Assembly: GCA_028869355.1 (NCBI GenBank)
Contig: JAGWSK010000394.1
Location: 1 to 10,403 of the forward strand
Length of the DNA: 10,403 nt
Reading direction: 5' to 3'
Source: Alphaproteobacteria bacterium
GTDB taxonomy: Bacteria > Pseudomonadota > Alphaproteobacteria > Micropepsales > Micropepsaceae
The notes under the pieces were generated by a model. That model was not told the DNA's origin and made no database searches. It saw only the letters and a program-made list of their open reading frames with translations. How positions within the stretch are numbered: position 1 is the first letter of the stretch; each line of letters starts with the position of its first letter. Below, piece after piece: positions 1 through 6,113 of the stretch. The translations under genes and the position numbers were made by a program.

Positions 1-477
1 GACATTGATTTTGATTTTGAGGCCGGCTTCCTGCGCCGCGTCGATCCCGGCCAATACTTTGGGCAGATCGCCCCAGCGCGTGATGTCCCGGAATTTCGCC
101 GGATCGAGGGTGTCGACCGAGACATTCACCCGTCTGACGCCGCAATCGGCGAGTTCTCCGGCAAAACGCCCGAGCTGGCTGCCATTGGTGGTCAGCGTCA
201 ACTCTTCGAGTTCGCCGGTTTTGACCCGGCTTCCGAGCGAGCGGAACAACTTCATGACGTCGCGGCGGACCAATGGCTCGCCGCCGGTCAGGCGTAGTTT
301 CCGGACCCCTTTGCCGATGAAGGCACCGCACAGCCGGTCGAGTTCTTCCAGCGACAATACGTCGGCCTTGGGAAGAAAGGTCATATGTTCCGGCATGCAA
401 TAGACGCAGCGGAAGTCGCAGCGGTCCGTCACCGAAACCCGCAAATAGCTGATGTGGCGGCCGAATGGGTCGATCAT
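1..477 (-). CDS. moaA: GTP 3',8-cyclase MoaA, N-terminal part (3' end outside window)
   Basis: Radical SAM enzyme that converts GTP to 3',8-cyclo-GTP, the first step of molybdenum cofactor synthesis, in the cytoplasm. The visible 159 residues begin MIDPFGRHISYLRVSVTDRC. They contain the radical-SAM cluster motif C20-x3-C24-x2-C27, the GGEP motif at 65-68 (TGGEPLVRR) and a TTNG motif at 96-99, followed by NVSVDTLDP. These positions match the family start, and full-length MoaA is about 330-350 aa, so about half is missing beyond the left edge. The ATG at 477 is chosen because the family usually starts just before DPFGR; no strong Shine-Dalgarno is visible. The GFA-like gene lies 62 bases upstream on the same strand, so co-transcription is possible. 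Two Mo-dependent oxidoreductases lie further along the window. Assignment is firm. Confidence 0.96.
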   Translation of the reverse strand, partial: MIDPFGRHISYLRVSVTDRCDFRCVYCMPEHMTFLPKADVLSLEELDRLCGAFIGKGVRKLRLTGGEPLVRRDVMKLFRSLGSRVKTGELEELTLTTNGSQLGRFAGELADCGVRRVNVSVDTLDPAKFRDITRWGDLPKVLAGIDAAQEAGLKIKINV

Positions 478-539
478 GGGGGGATATTTAGCAGTCGGGA
501 GGACGAAATTCCAATCTCTCCGGTCAAGTTTGAGGCGGT

Positions 540-929
540 TTAGAACCAATAATCAGCGACGCATCGGCCGTCCCGCCCCAGATCCTCGAAGCTATTGAGG
601 CCGTCGAAGTGGTCGATCGGGATTTGCGCCACGGCATCGGGTTCGGCGAGTCGAAGATTGACCGCAATGCGGCGGCGCCCTTGCGAATCAGTTTTCTTTC
701 CCCGCCAGAAGGCGACGCAGCCACAAGCCGGACAGAAGTGAAACTCTAACACCGTGCCTCGGACGTAGCTCTGCGTCACTCCCGACACACTTATGCCTTC
801 ACCTTCATAGTCATAGGCCCACAGCACGCCATAGCGCCGGCAAACCGTGCAGTTGCACGCGGTCGCGCCATCGGGCTCTCCTCTGAATTGCCAGCGCACC
901 GAGCCGCAATGGCAGCTTCCTTCAATCAT
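540..929 (-). CDS. GFA (glutathione-dependent formaldehyde-activating-like) family zinc protein
   Basis: Small cytoplasmic zinc-binding protein of the GFA/CENP-V fold. Counting from the ATG at 929, it shows the family's cysteine sets: CHC at 6-8 (EGSCHCGSV), C25-x-C27-x2-C30 (ACNCTVCRR), and FCPACGC with C66, C69 and C71. Length is 129 aa, typical for the family. An in-frame GTG at 959 would add ten residues (MEEVSGVHAG). I prefer the ATG because relatives begin a few residues before the SCHCG motif and a GGGAG lies 11 bases upstream of it. The true reaction is unknown for most members; the formaldehyde-glutathione role of the founding member should not be assumed here. It sits 62 bases before moaA on the same strand and may share its transcript. 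Confidence 0.88.
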   Translation of the reverse strand: MIEGSCHCGSVRWQFRGEPDGATACNCTVCRRYGVLWAYDYEGEGISVSGVTQSYVRGTVLEFHFCPACGCVAFWRGKKTDSQGRRRIAVNLRLAEPDAVAQIPIDHFDGLNSFEDLGRDGRCVADYWF

Positions 930-999
930 CCCGGCGTGAACTCCCGATACCTCTTCCACCGATGGGCGAAAGCACGCCCACCAAAAAACGGCTTTTCAA

Positions 1000-1078
1000 C
1001 CGCTACACCGCTACAAATTTGAATTCATTTGGTTATTTTGAATTCAAACCGCTACAACAACCGCTACAGACCGCTACA
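1000..1078. repeat. Five copies of CCGCTACA
   Basis: The octamer CCGCTACA occurs exactly at 1000-1007, 1008-1015, 1049-1056, 1061-1068 and 1071-1078. The first two are in direct tandem. The last three are spaced 12 and 10 bases apart, close to a helical turn. Four of the five are preceded by A and extend to ACCGCTACA. A degenerate sixth copy (CCGCGACG) follows at 1081. All copies face the same way. The arrangement resembles a direct-repeat protein-binding array, but a decayed minisatellite is equally possible. Confidence 0.75.
1018..1048. repeat. 9-bp inverted repeat TTTGAATTC/GAATTCAAA
   Basis: TTTGAATTC at 1018-1026 is matched by GAATTCAAA at 1040-1048, separated by 13 AT-rich bases. Because GAATTC is itself a palindrome, the same bases also form a direct repeat, TTTGAATTCA at 1018-1027 and 1037-1046. 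The element sits exactly between the second and third CCGCTACA copies, so the repeat cluster has an AT-rich core inside GC-rich flanks. Confidence 0.65.
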
Positions 1079-1144
1079 AACCGCGACGCCGATAGAGCGA
1101 GAAAACAGGAGCGAGAAGCGCAAGGTGGCGACGGACGGTCAGCG

Positions 1145-1170
1145 AATTGCAATTGCACAACTGCACAACT
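1145..1170. repeat. Adjacent tandem duplications (AATTGC x2, GCACAACT x2)
   Basis: AATTGC is repeated at 1145-1150 and 1151-1156. GCACAACT is repeated directly after it at 1155-1162 and 1163-1170. The first block contains the palindrome GCAATTGC (1149-1156). These are perfect but short, and could be an operator or simple replication slippage. Confidence 0.55.
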
Positions 1171-1260
1171 GTTCTACCACTGTAAACATTACGGCCGACG
1201 CGCTCATAACACTGCGCAAAACGCATTCTGGGGCGGCGGGCGCAGAAATCACCTATGGAT

Positions 1261-1276
1261 ATAGGACTAGACCTAT
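1261..1276. promoter_or_regulatory. Near-palindrome upstream of the XDH-family gene
   Basis: ATAGGACTAGACCTAT is a 16-base dyad with seven of eight symmetric base pairs matching; only the A/A pair at 1266 and 1271 fails. The centre is CTAG. It lies 97 bases before the GTG start of the molybdenum hydroxylase gene, a reasonable place for a dimeric regulator. The operator role is inferred from symmetry and position only. Confidence 0.3.
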
Positions 1277-1372
1277 CCCTGCACATGGTCAAGTGCAAAA
1301 AGCGGCGGCGGGCTTCGCGCGGGCTTGCGCGGGTTACCGCGGCGCCCGTAAACGAATGGTGGAAACACGGGC

Positions 1373-3694
1373 GTGACAACAATGAAATATGGGGTAGGCC
1401 AGCCGGTCAGACGCAAGGAAGACACGAGGCTGGTCACGGGGCAGGGTCAATATGTCGACGACCTGAGTTTCGAAGGCCTCGTGCATGCCTCCTTCACGCG
1501 CACTCCGCATGCACATGCCGTGATCCGGGAAATTGACATCGCGGCGGCCAAATCCATGCCCGGCGTCATTGGAATACTGACTCCCGAGGATGTCGCCTGG
1601 ACCGGCTATTTACCGGTGCGGGTTCCGTTCAAGAGCCGGGATGGTTCGGACCTGCGCCAATCGCCCAAGCGACTGCTGCCGGGCGACAAGGTCCGGTTTG
1701 CCGGCGAGGCGGTCGCCATGGTTGTGGCCGAAACCGCGGCGCAAGCGAAAGACGCGGCAGAGGCGGTGATGGTGGATTACGAGCCGCTGGAAGCAGCGGT
1801 CCTCGTCGAATCCGCGTCGTCAGCGCCACCGGTCTGGGATCATGCGCCGGACAATCTCGCTTTCGACTGGGCCGATGGCAACGAGGCCGCATGCAACGAA
1901 GCTTTCGCGCGCGCGGCATGCAGGGTGAAAATCGATGTGGTGCAAAATCGCATCGTGCCCGCGCCGATGGAGCCGCGGGGCGGCGTTGGAATCTACGACG
2001 CGAACGGCGATTTGCTCACGCTGTATACGCCGACGCAGGGATCGGCCGGCGTTCGGGACAAAGTCGCCCATGTCTTGAATCTGCCTGCAGACAAAGTTCG
2101 GTTGATCACGCCCGATGTCGGCGGCGGCTTCGGGATGAAAAACTCGCTCGCGGTCGAACTCGCTTTGATTCTGATTGGCGCAAAGCTTTATCGGCGTCCT
2201 GTCCGCTGGTCCGGCGAACGTCTGGAATCATTTCTCGCCGATGCCCATGGCCGCGATGTGCAGATGGCGGGCGAGATGGCGCTGGACAAGGACGGGCACA
2301 TCCTCGCCATGCGTCTCAACAGTTCCGCCAATCTGGGCGCCTATATGACGCATGTCGGGCCGCTGATTCCGTCGCTGGGCTTGCGGGTCATGGGCGGCGT
2401 TTATCGGGTGCCCGCGGTGTACGCCCGGGTAAGAGGCTATTTCACCAACACCACGACGGTCAGCTCGTATCGCGGGGCAGGGCGCCCGGAAGCGATCTAC
2501 ATCACCGAGCGGCTTATGGATCAGGCGGCCGCGGTGCTGAATCTCGACCGTCTGGAAATTCGCCGGCGAAATCTCATCACTCCAAATCAATTGCCTTACC
2601 GCAACTGGCGGGGCCTTTCGATCGACTCCGGTGATTTCGCGGCCAATCTCGACCTCGCCGCGCGCACGGCCGAATGGGAGTCGTTCGACCGGCGTCGCCG
2701 CGAATCGGAGTCCCGCGGCAAAAAGCGGGGCAGGGGAGTGAGCTACTATTTCGAAGCTTCCGGCGGCCCGGCCGTCACTGAACCGGTCGTGATTCGCTTT
2801 ACCCGCGACGGCAAGGTCGAGGCGGTGGTCGCGACGCAGACGAACGGGCAGGGCCATGATACGGTTTTCGCCCAGCTCGTTTGCGAACAGCTCGGCGTGC
2901 CATTCGACTCAGTCGTGGTGAAACAGGGCGACAGTGCCGACGGATTATCCGGCGGCGGCACGGTTGGTTCGCGCTCGTTGCAAACGGCCGGGAGCGCAAT
3001 GACCCGTGCGATGGACCGGGTGATTGAAAAGGGCAAGGTGGCTGCAAGCCAGATTCTTCAGGCCGGAACTGCCGAAGTGGCATTCAAGCGCGACGAAAAT
3101 GGTGGCCGCTTCGAGGTGACGGGAACGAAACGCAGCATTTCGATTCCGGAACTCGTCGCAGTGTTGCGGGAGGATCCCCTTCCCGGATTCGAAAATGGAC
3201 TCGACGAAAGCGCGACTTTCGACTCGCCGCCGACTTTTCCCAATGGCTGCCATATCTGTGAGGTCGAAGTCGATCCGGAGACGGGGACAGTTGAAATCTG
3301 CCGTTATGTCGTCATCGATGACGTGGGCCGCGTCATCAATCCTTTGATCGTGGACGGACAAATTCATGGGGGTATCGCGCAAGGACTCGGGCAGGCTCTG
3401 ATGGAGGACTGCCGTTACGATCCCGATTCCGGTCAGCTATCGACGGCCAGCTTTGCGGATTACGTTCTTCCGCGTGCGGATCAGATGCCGGCACTCGATA
3501 TTCGCTACAACGAAGTGCCGTGCAAGACCAATCCGCTGGGGGTCAAAGGAGCGGGCGAAGCAGGCACAATCGGCTGTCTTCCGGCGATCATCGGCGCGAT
3601 TTCGGATGCGGCCGGAGTTGCACACATCGATATGCCCGCCACACCGGAAAAAATCTGGCGCGCCCTCAATGAGAAGCGAGAGGCGAGGAATTAA
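1373..3694 (+). CDS. Xanthine dehydrogenase family protein, molybdopterin-binding (large) subunit
   Basis: Large catalytic subunit of a molybdenum hydroxylase (xanthine dehydrogenase/aldehyde oxidase/CO dehydrogenase superfamily), 773 aa, a normal length. Order: N-terminal region MKYGVGQPVRRKED, the a/b hammerhead domain (roughly 20-135), then two Moco-binding domains to the end. Landmarks are VGGGFGMK at 249-256, SYRGAGR at 365-371, QTNGQGHDT at 489-497 and GVKGAGEAG at 723-731, with Glu729 at the position of the family's catalytic glutamate. The SYRGAGR loop corresponds to the AYRGAGR type (so-called form II), not the AYxCSFR loop of true CO dehydrogenase, so CO oxidation is unlikely and the substrate is unknown. 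The GTG at 1373 has GGTGGA nine bases upstream; the ATG at 1382 fits the family N-terminus equally well. No FeS or FAD subunit gene adjoins it. A periplasmic binding protein gene follows after 123 bases. Confidence 0.93.
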   Translation: MTTMKYGVGQPVRRKEDTRLVTGQGQYVDDLSFEGLVHASFTRTPHAHAVIREIDIAAAKSMPGVIGILTPEDVAWTGYLPVRVPFKSRDGSDLRQSPKRLLPGDKVRFAGEAVAMVVAETAAQAKDAAEAVMVDYEPLEAAVLVESASSAPPVWDHAPDNLAFDWADGNEAACNEAFARAACRVKIDVVQNRIVPAPMEPRGGVGIYDANGDLLTLYTPTQGSAGVRDKVAHVLNLPADKVRLITPDVGGGFGMKNSLAVELALILIGAKLYRRPVRWSGERLESFLADAHGRDVQMAGEMALDKDGHILAMRLNSSANLGAYMTHVGPLIPSLGLRVMGGVYRVPAVYARVRGYFTNTTTVSSYRGAGRPEAIYITERLMDQAAAVLNLDRLEIRRRNLITPNQLPYRNWRGLSIDSGDFAANLDLAARTAEWESFDRRRRESESRGKKRGRGVSYYFEASGGPAVTEPVVIRFTRDGKVEAVVATQTNGQGHDTVFAQLVCEQLGVPFDSVVVKQGDSADGLSGGGTVGSRSLQTAGSAMTRAMDRVIEKGKVAASQILQAGTAEVAFKRDENGGRFEVTGTKRSISIPELVAVLREDPLPGFENGLDESATFDSPPTFPNGCHICEVEVDPETGTVEICRYVVIDDVGRVINPLIVDGQIHGGIAQGLGQALMEDCRYDPDSGQLSTASFADYVLPRADQMPALDIRYNEVPCKTNPLGVKGAGEAGTIGCLPAIIGAISDAAGVAHIDMPATPEKIWRALNEKREARN

Positions 3695-3786
3695 AGCAGG
3701 TTTCGACCAATCGAGCAGCGATGTTGCGCATACGGGGAGATTCTCGAAGCAAGGTACGCCCCCGTGCCCCGCGAGGCGCTGTCGGA

Positions 3787-3792
3787 TATAAT
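3787..3792 (+). promoter_or_regulatory. Candidate -10 box TATAAT before the binding-protein gene
   Basis: A perfect TATAAT lies 25 bases before the start codon at 3818, in the 123-base gap after the XDH-family gene. The expected -35 position about 17 bases upstream (GTGCCC at 3764-3769) is a poor match and there is no TGn extension, so this is a weak candidate. If real, it would leave a very short leader and let the binding protein be transcribed independently. Confidence 0.3.
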
Positions 3793-3817
3793 CGGGACGA
3801 CTTGATGGGAGGAAGCG

Positions 3818-4837
3818 ATGATCGGCCGTTGCGGACTGCTTCTGACAGGGATTGTCGCCGCTTTCATCGGGAACGGGGCTGCTCGCGCCGCCGGCGCGCA
3901 GATACCCCTCGACGTCGCTCTCGGGGACGTGTCGCTCAACAAGGTTCCGTTCCTGATTGCAGCCGATGCCGGCATTTATGCAAGGAACGGCCTCGACGTG
4001 CACCAGTTCATCACGCCGGCCGCTGCGGATGTGGCGCGCCATTCGGGCGTGATCGTCCCCAAAGAGTACATCAGGGCCGATATCTCGAGCGCACCCATCG
4101 ACATCGGGGGCGGCAGCCCGATGATCTATCGGGTTGCCAACAGCTCCAACGCCGTGGAACGCGTTCTGCTGGCGACGACCGAAAGTACAATTCGCGACCA
4201 TGTCATCGCGGCGCCAAACGTGACTTCCGTCGAGGACCTTATGGGGAAACGCCTGGGCTACTCCGTCCCTGGCGCGGTGACGCATCTGGGTGCACTCGCG
4301 CGGATCAAGAAGATGGGGTGGGAGCCAGGCCGGGACATCACTCTCGTCGGCAGCGGTAACGCGTTGAACCCGCTGAAAGAGGGGAAGGAGGACGCGTTCC
4401 TGGGCAGTGCCATGCTGATTGCGATGGCGCCCGACATGAAGTTGCGGGACCTGATCGACCTCAGTCAGTACAAGATTCCGGTGGCAGGTTCGAGCATCCT
4501 GGCCGAAAAGAATTGGTTGAAGGAAAACCGGGATGCGGCGGCACGCTTCGTCAAATCGGCCGTCGAATCGATTGCGCTGATGAAGACCGATAAACGCGCT
4601 TTCGACGCTGCGCTCGCCAAATGGTTCGCCATCACGGACAGAGTCACGCAGGACCGGATGTACGATTTCGCCGCTGATCTTCCGGCAAAGCCGTACCCCG
4701 CGGTGGACGGCATCAAGAATACACTCGCGATCTACGATTCTCCGCGGATGCGCGCGCACAAGGCAGAAGATTTCTACGATGCGAGCTTCATGACCGCGCT
4801 CGACAAATCGGGTGCTATCGACCGGCTATATAAGTGA
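3818..4837 (+). CDS. ABC transporter substrate-binding protein, SsuA/THI5-like
   Basis: Predicted periplasmic solute-binding protein of the NMT1/THI5/SsuA group (339 aa), whose members deliver sulfonates, nitrate, taurine, thiamine precursors or related small molecules to an ABC importer. Residues 1-26 form a signal peptide ending near ARAAGA. The mature protein has features usual for this fold: the early KVPFLIAADAGIYARNGLDV segment, an SSAPIDIGGGSP ligand-pocket stretch, then VTSVEDLMGKRLGYSVPGAV and a C-terminal helical region. GGGAGGA ends five bases before the ATG, a strong ribosome binding site. It follows the molybdenum hydroxylase gene on the same strand, but no permease or ATPase gene adjoins it, so the importer must be encoded elsewhere or this is an orphan receptor. 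The ligand cannot be read from the sequence; a purine-like or aromatic substrate of the neighbouring enzyme is only a guess. Confidence 0.88.
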   Translation: MIGRCGLLLTGIVAAFIGNGAARAAGAQIPLDVALGDVSLNKVPFLIAADAGIYARNGLDVHQFITPAAADVARHSGVIVPKEYIRADISSAPIDIGGGSPMIYRVANSSNAVERVLLATTESTIRDHVIAAPNVTSVEDLMGKRLGYSVPGAVTHLGALARIKKMGWEPGRDITLVGSGNALNPLKEGKEDAFLGSAMLIAMAPDMKLRDLIDLSQYKIPVAGSSILAEKNWLKENRDAAARFVKSAVESIALMKTDKRAFDAALAKWFAITDRVTQDRMYDFAADLPAKPYPAVDGIKNTLAIYDSPRMRAHKAEDFYDASFMTALDKSGAIDRLYK

Positions 4838-5185
4838 CGGCTTGCTTACTGCCGGCTGATCAGGCCGTGGTGCCTTACGGATGACGCGCAGCAACAGACT
4901 CCGGCGCCGGGTCAGTGTACTGAATTGATCTCTTACCCGCAGCGTCCGCCAGCCCATCCCGTCCGCCAGTGGAAGCGTGACATCGATCTATACTTTGCAT
5001 GTTGGAAGTTGGTTAGGAGGACGTAAAGTCAAAAAGTGCAATTTAGTTCATGTACTGATAATTTCCCATGTCCCGTCCGCGTCGCCACCTCCAGCGCGTC
5101 TTCTGCCGTTCCTGCTGCGCCTGCGACACTTTGAACCCGAATAGTTTAACTCAATGTTTGCGTCCGGCCCGTACGAATTACAGTC
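4838..5185. other. Intergenic spacer, no gene recognised
   Basis: About 350 bases between the binding-protein gene and the small gene at 5186. I see a perfect 10-base palindrome CCGGCGCCGG within 4898-4915, an AT-richer stretch at about 4985-5060, and a TAGGAGG motif at 5014-5020 with no suitably spaced start codon after it. No convincing terminator with a T-run follows the 4837 stop. A weak TTGGAA (5002) and TAAAGT (5024) pair spaced by 16 bases could be a promoter for the small gene, but is not persuasive. Confidence 0.5.
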
Positions 5186-5368
5186 ATGATCGGCGGACAA
5201 AAACACACGCAAACTGAATATCTGGCGCGCGCCAAAGACCTGCGCGCGACGGCCGCACAAGTGCGCGACCGCCAGGTGCGGGAAGCTCTCATTCACGCGG
5301 CAGAAGCGTACGAGCGCATGACGGCATTGTGGCCTGAAATCGGTGGGTCAACGGAGATATCGCGCTAA
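5186..5368 (+). CDS. Small hypothetical protein (60 aa) with an amphipathic helix
   Basis: Short cytoplasmic protein with no known function. Residues about 8-47 (TQTEYLARAKDLRATAAQV and on to AEAYERMTAL) look like a charged, Ala-rich helical hairpin. This resembles a widespread family of 50-80 aa alphaproteobacterial hypothetical proteins with the pattern EYxxRAxxxR...A..YERMA, which gives the call some weight. The ATG at 5186 is the only possible start, as an in-frame TAA lies 36 bases before it. No good Shine-Dalgarno is present. The last ten or so residues (PEIGGSTEISR) depart from the pattern and are read out of frame over a SnoaL-like gene remnant, so the 3' end seems to have been replaced by recombination or deletion. 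Confidence 0.6.
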   Translation: MIGGQKHTQTEYLARAKDLRATAAQVRDRQVREALIHAAEAYERMTALWPEIGGSTEISR

Positions 5369-5487
5369 CCTCTTCGACCTTGACCGGCGGTAATGTGACT
5401 GTTGAAGTTGGTCGCCGTCAGACAGACGGCACTTGGCGGTGGATCATCGATAACCCTGCAGTCGGATCCGCAATCAGTGGAGCCTGA
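5338..5487 (+). pseudogene. C-terminal remnant of a SnoaL-like (NTF2-fold) protein
   Basis: After the TGA at 5335-5337, this frame reads NRWVNGDIALTSSTLTGG, then NVTVEVGRRQTDGTWRWIID, then NPAVGSAISGA and TGA at 5485-5487. The pattern GDIALTS..., VEV.RRQ.DGTWRW.IDNP is the usual last two beta-strands of SnoaL/DUF4440-type proteins, which are normally 120-150 aa. Only about 49 codons survive, with no in-frame ATG and no ribosome binding site. The first 30 bases overlap the end of the small 60-aa gene in another frame. Family assignment comes from recognising the motif, not from a search. Confidence 0.6.
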
Positions 5488-5493
5488 TTTGTT

Positions 5494-5781
5494 TTAAGCA
5501 CGACTTCTATGCTGGCCCGGCGGGCGGCTCATCGCCTCGTGCTTGTCGCAGTAAGGCCCGTTGGGTTGTGACTGTTGACCGCAATAGTGGAAACCTGGTT
5601 CGGTGGGGTCACCGAATGGCCATCTGCAGGTGCTACTGGTCAAGTCGATCGTCGTGATCGGTGCTTTTTGGGGCCGCCCTCGAATCTTCTTTTTGAAGCC
5701 GGAGGGGACCTCCTCGATTGGCGACCCGATAAGATTCGTATCAGGCGACGTTTCGTCCAAAGCGTCAGATTGCTCGCTCAT
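5494..5781 (-). CDS. GcrA C-terminal-domain-like protein, lacking the DNA-binding N-terminus
   Basis: A 95-aa protein whose second half is the signature of the cell-cycle regulator GcrA: TCRWPFGDPTEPGFHYCG, then GPYCDKHEAMSRPPGQ to the end. Cysteines and histidines (C-x-WP-x-GDP, FHYCG, PYCxxH) are conserved. In full-length GcrA (about 170 aa) an N-terminal helix-turn-helix beginning MSWTDERVE reads methylated DNA, and the C-terminal part contacts sigma70. That N-terminal domain is absent; instead there is an acidic, Pro/Ser-rich stretch and a basic KKKIRGRPQK segment, resembling an AT-hook. The ATG at 5781 is chosen because AAGGGA lies about six bases upstream; the frame stays open to 5916, but that extension has no ribosome binding site or recognisable sequence. 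It is divergent from the cytochrome gene and convergent with the SnoaL remnant. A role as a transcription modulator is inference. Confidence 0.8.
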   Translation of the reverse strand: MSEQSDALDETSPDTNLIGSPIEEVPSGFKKKIRGRPQKAPITTIDLTSSTCRWPFGDPTEPGFHYCGQQSQPNGPYCDKHEAMSRPPGQHRSRA

Positions 5782-6113
5782 TTGGTCCCTTCTATCTACG
5801 CAGACGACTGAGCCCGGTTTTGCTCTGTCCCATGGAATCAGGAGTCTGATGCTGGGCCGATAAGATTTAGGGGAAATAAACATGATCGATTGCAATCTTC
5901 CCTTATAATAAGCCACCGAGTGTCAGCCGTGGTGGTGTCATGCCCAGTCTCCCACGGCTCACCGCGAGGATTCCTTTGCCGGGCCGCGCGCTTCGATCCA
6001 CAACTGTACTGTGATGACTGCATTCCCGGGCGGTTGCGTGAGACAACGTGCGGAGCTGACAGTTGTTTTCGCCCGCGGCGGTGATAGTTTTTGATTGATC
6101 CAGGGGAAGACGC
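5782..6113. other. Divergent intergenic region with palindromes, no gene recognised
   Basis: About 330 bases between the GcrA-like gene (minus) and the cytochrome gene (plus). It contains the perfect palindrome GATTGCAATC (5888-5897), the odd dyad CTTATAATAAG (5902-5912) that includes a TATAAT, and an 8-bp inverted repeat at 5925-5959. Short open frames on both strands look like chance. The promoters of both genes should be here, but no good -35 could be paired with the TATAAT. Confidence 0.5.
5925..5959. repeat. 8-bp inverted repeat AGCCGTGG/CCACGGCT
   Basis: AGCCGTGG (5925-5932) and CCACGGCT (5952-5959) are perfect inverted copies with a 19-base spacer, able to form a GC-rich hairpin. The element starts 16 bases after a TATAAT at 5904-5909, so a transcript from there would carry the hairpin near its 5' end. 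There is no T-run on either side, so it is not a classical terminator. GTGTCA is also directly repeated at 5920 and 5935. Confidence 0.5.

Larger units (their letters stand above)
930..1372. other. Intergenic region between divergent genes, repeat-rich, no gene recognised
   Basis: About 440 bases separate the minus-strand GFA gene from the plus-strand XDH-family gene. Short open frames on both strands read as low-complexity repeats (for example NRYTATN and NNRYRPLQTATN), caused by the CCGCTACA copies, and show no protein family. The region contains a direct-repeat cluster, an EcoRI-site inverted repeat, two adjacent tandem duplications and a near-palindrome, each listed separately. It must hold the promoters of both flanking genes, but I could not pick a convincing -35/-10 pair. 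Confidence 0.6.

Noticed and set aside
1891..2634. A 247-codon plus-strand frame inside the XDH-family gene.
   Set aside because: It is frame-shifted coding sequence of the hydroxylase, which is intact with all family motifs.
1373..3694. Annotation as CO dehydrogenase large subunit (coxL).
   Set aside because: The AYxCSFR active-site loop of true CO dehydrogenase is absent; the loop is SYRGAGR, and coxM/coxS are not adjacent.
3437..4759. A 440-codon minus-strand open frame opposite the XDH-family gene's end and the binding-protein gene.
   Set aside because: It runs antisense to two well-supported genes and across their boundary. Its translation is rich in Arg, His and Asp with no family motif, as expected from the reverse of GC-rich coding DNA.
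4838..4990. A roughly 50-codon minus-strand frame reading LPLADGMGWRTLRVRDQFST and on.
   Set aside because: It looks slightly protein-like, but has no clear start, no ribosome binding site and no family I recognise, and it ends inside the neighbouring gene's 3' end.
5036..5134. A short GTG frame after the TAGGAGG at 5014-5020.
   Set aside because: The spacing of 15 bases is too long, and the 32-residue product has no recognisable pattern.
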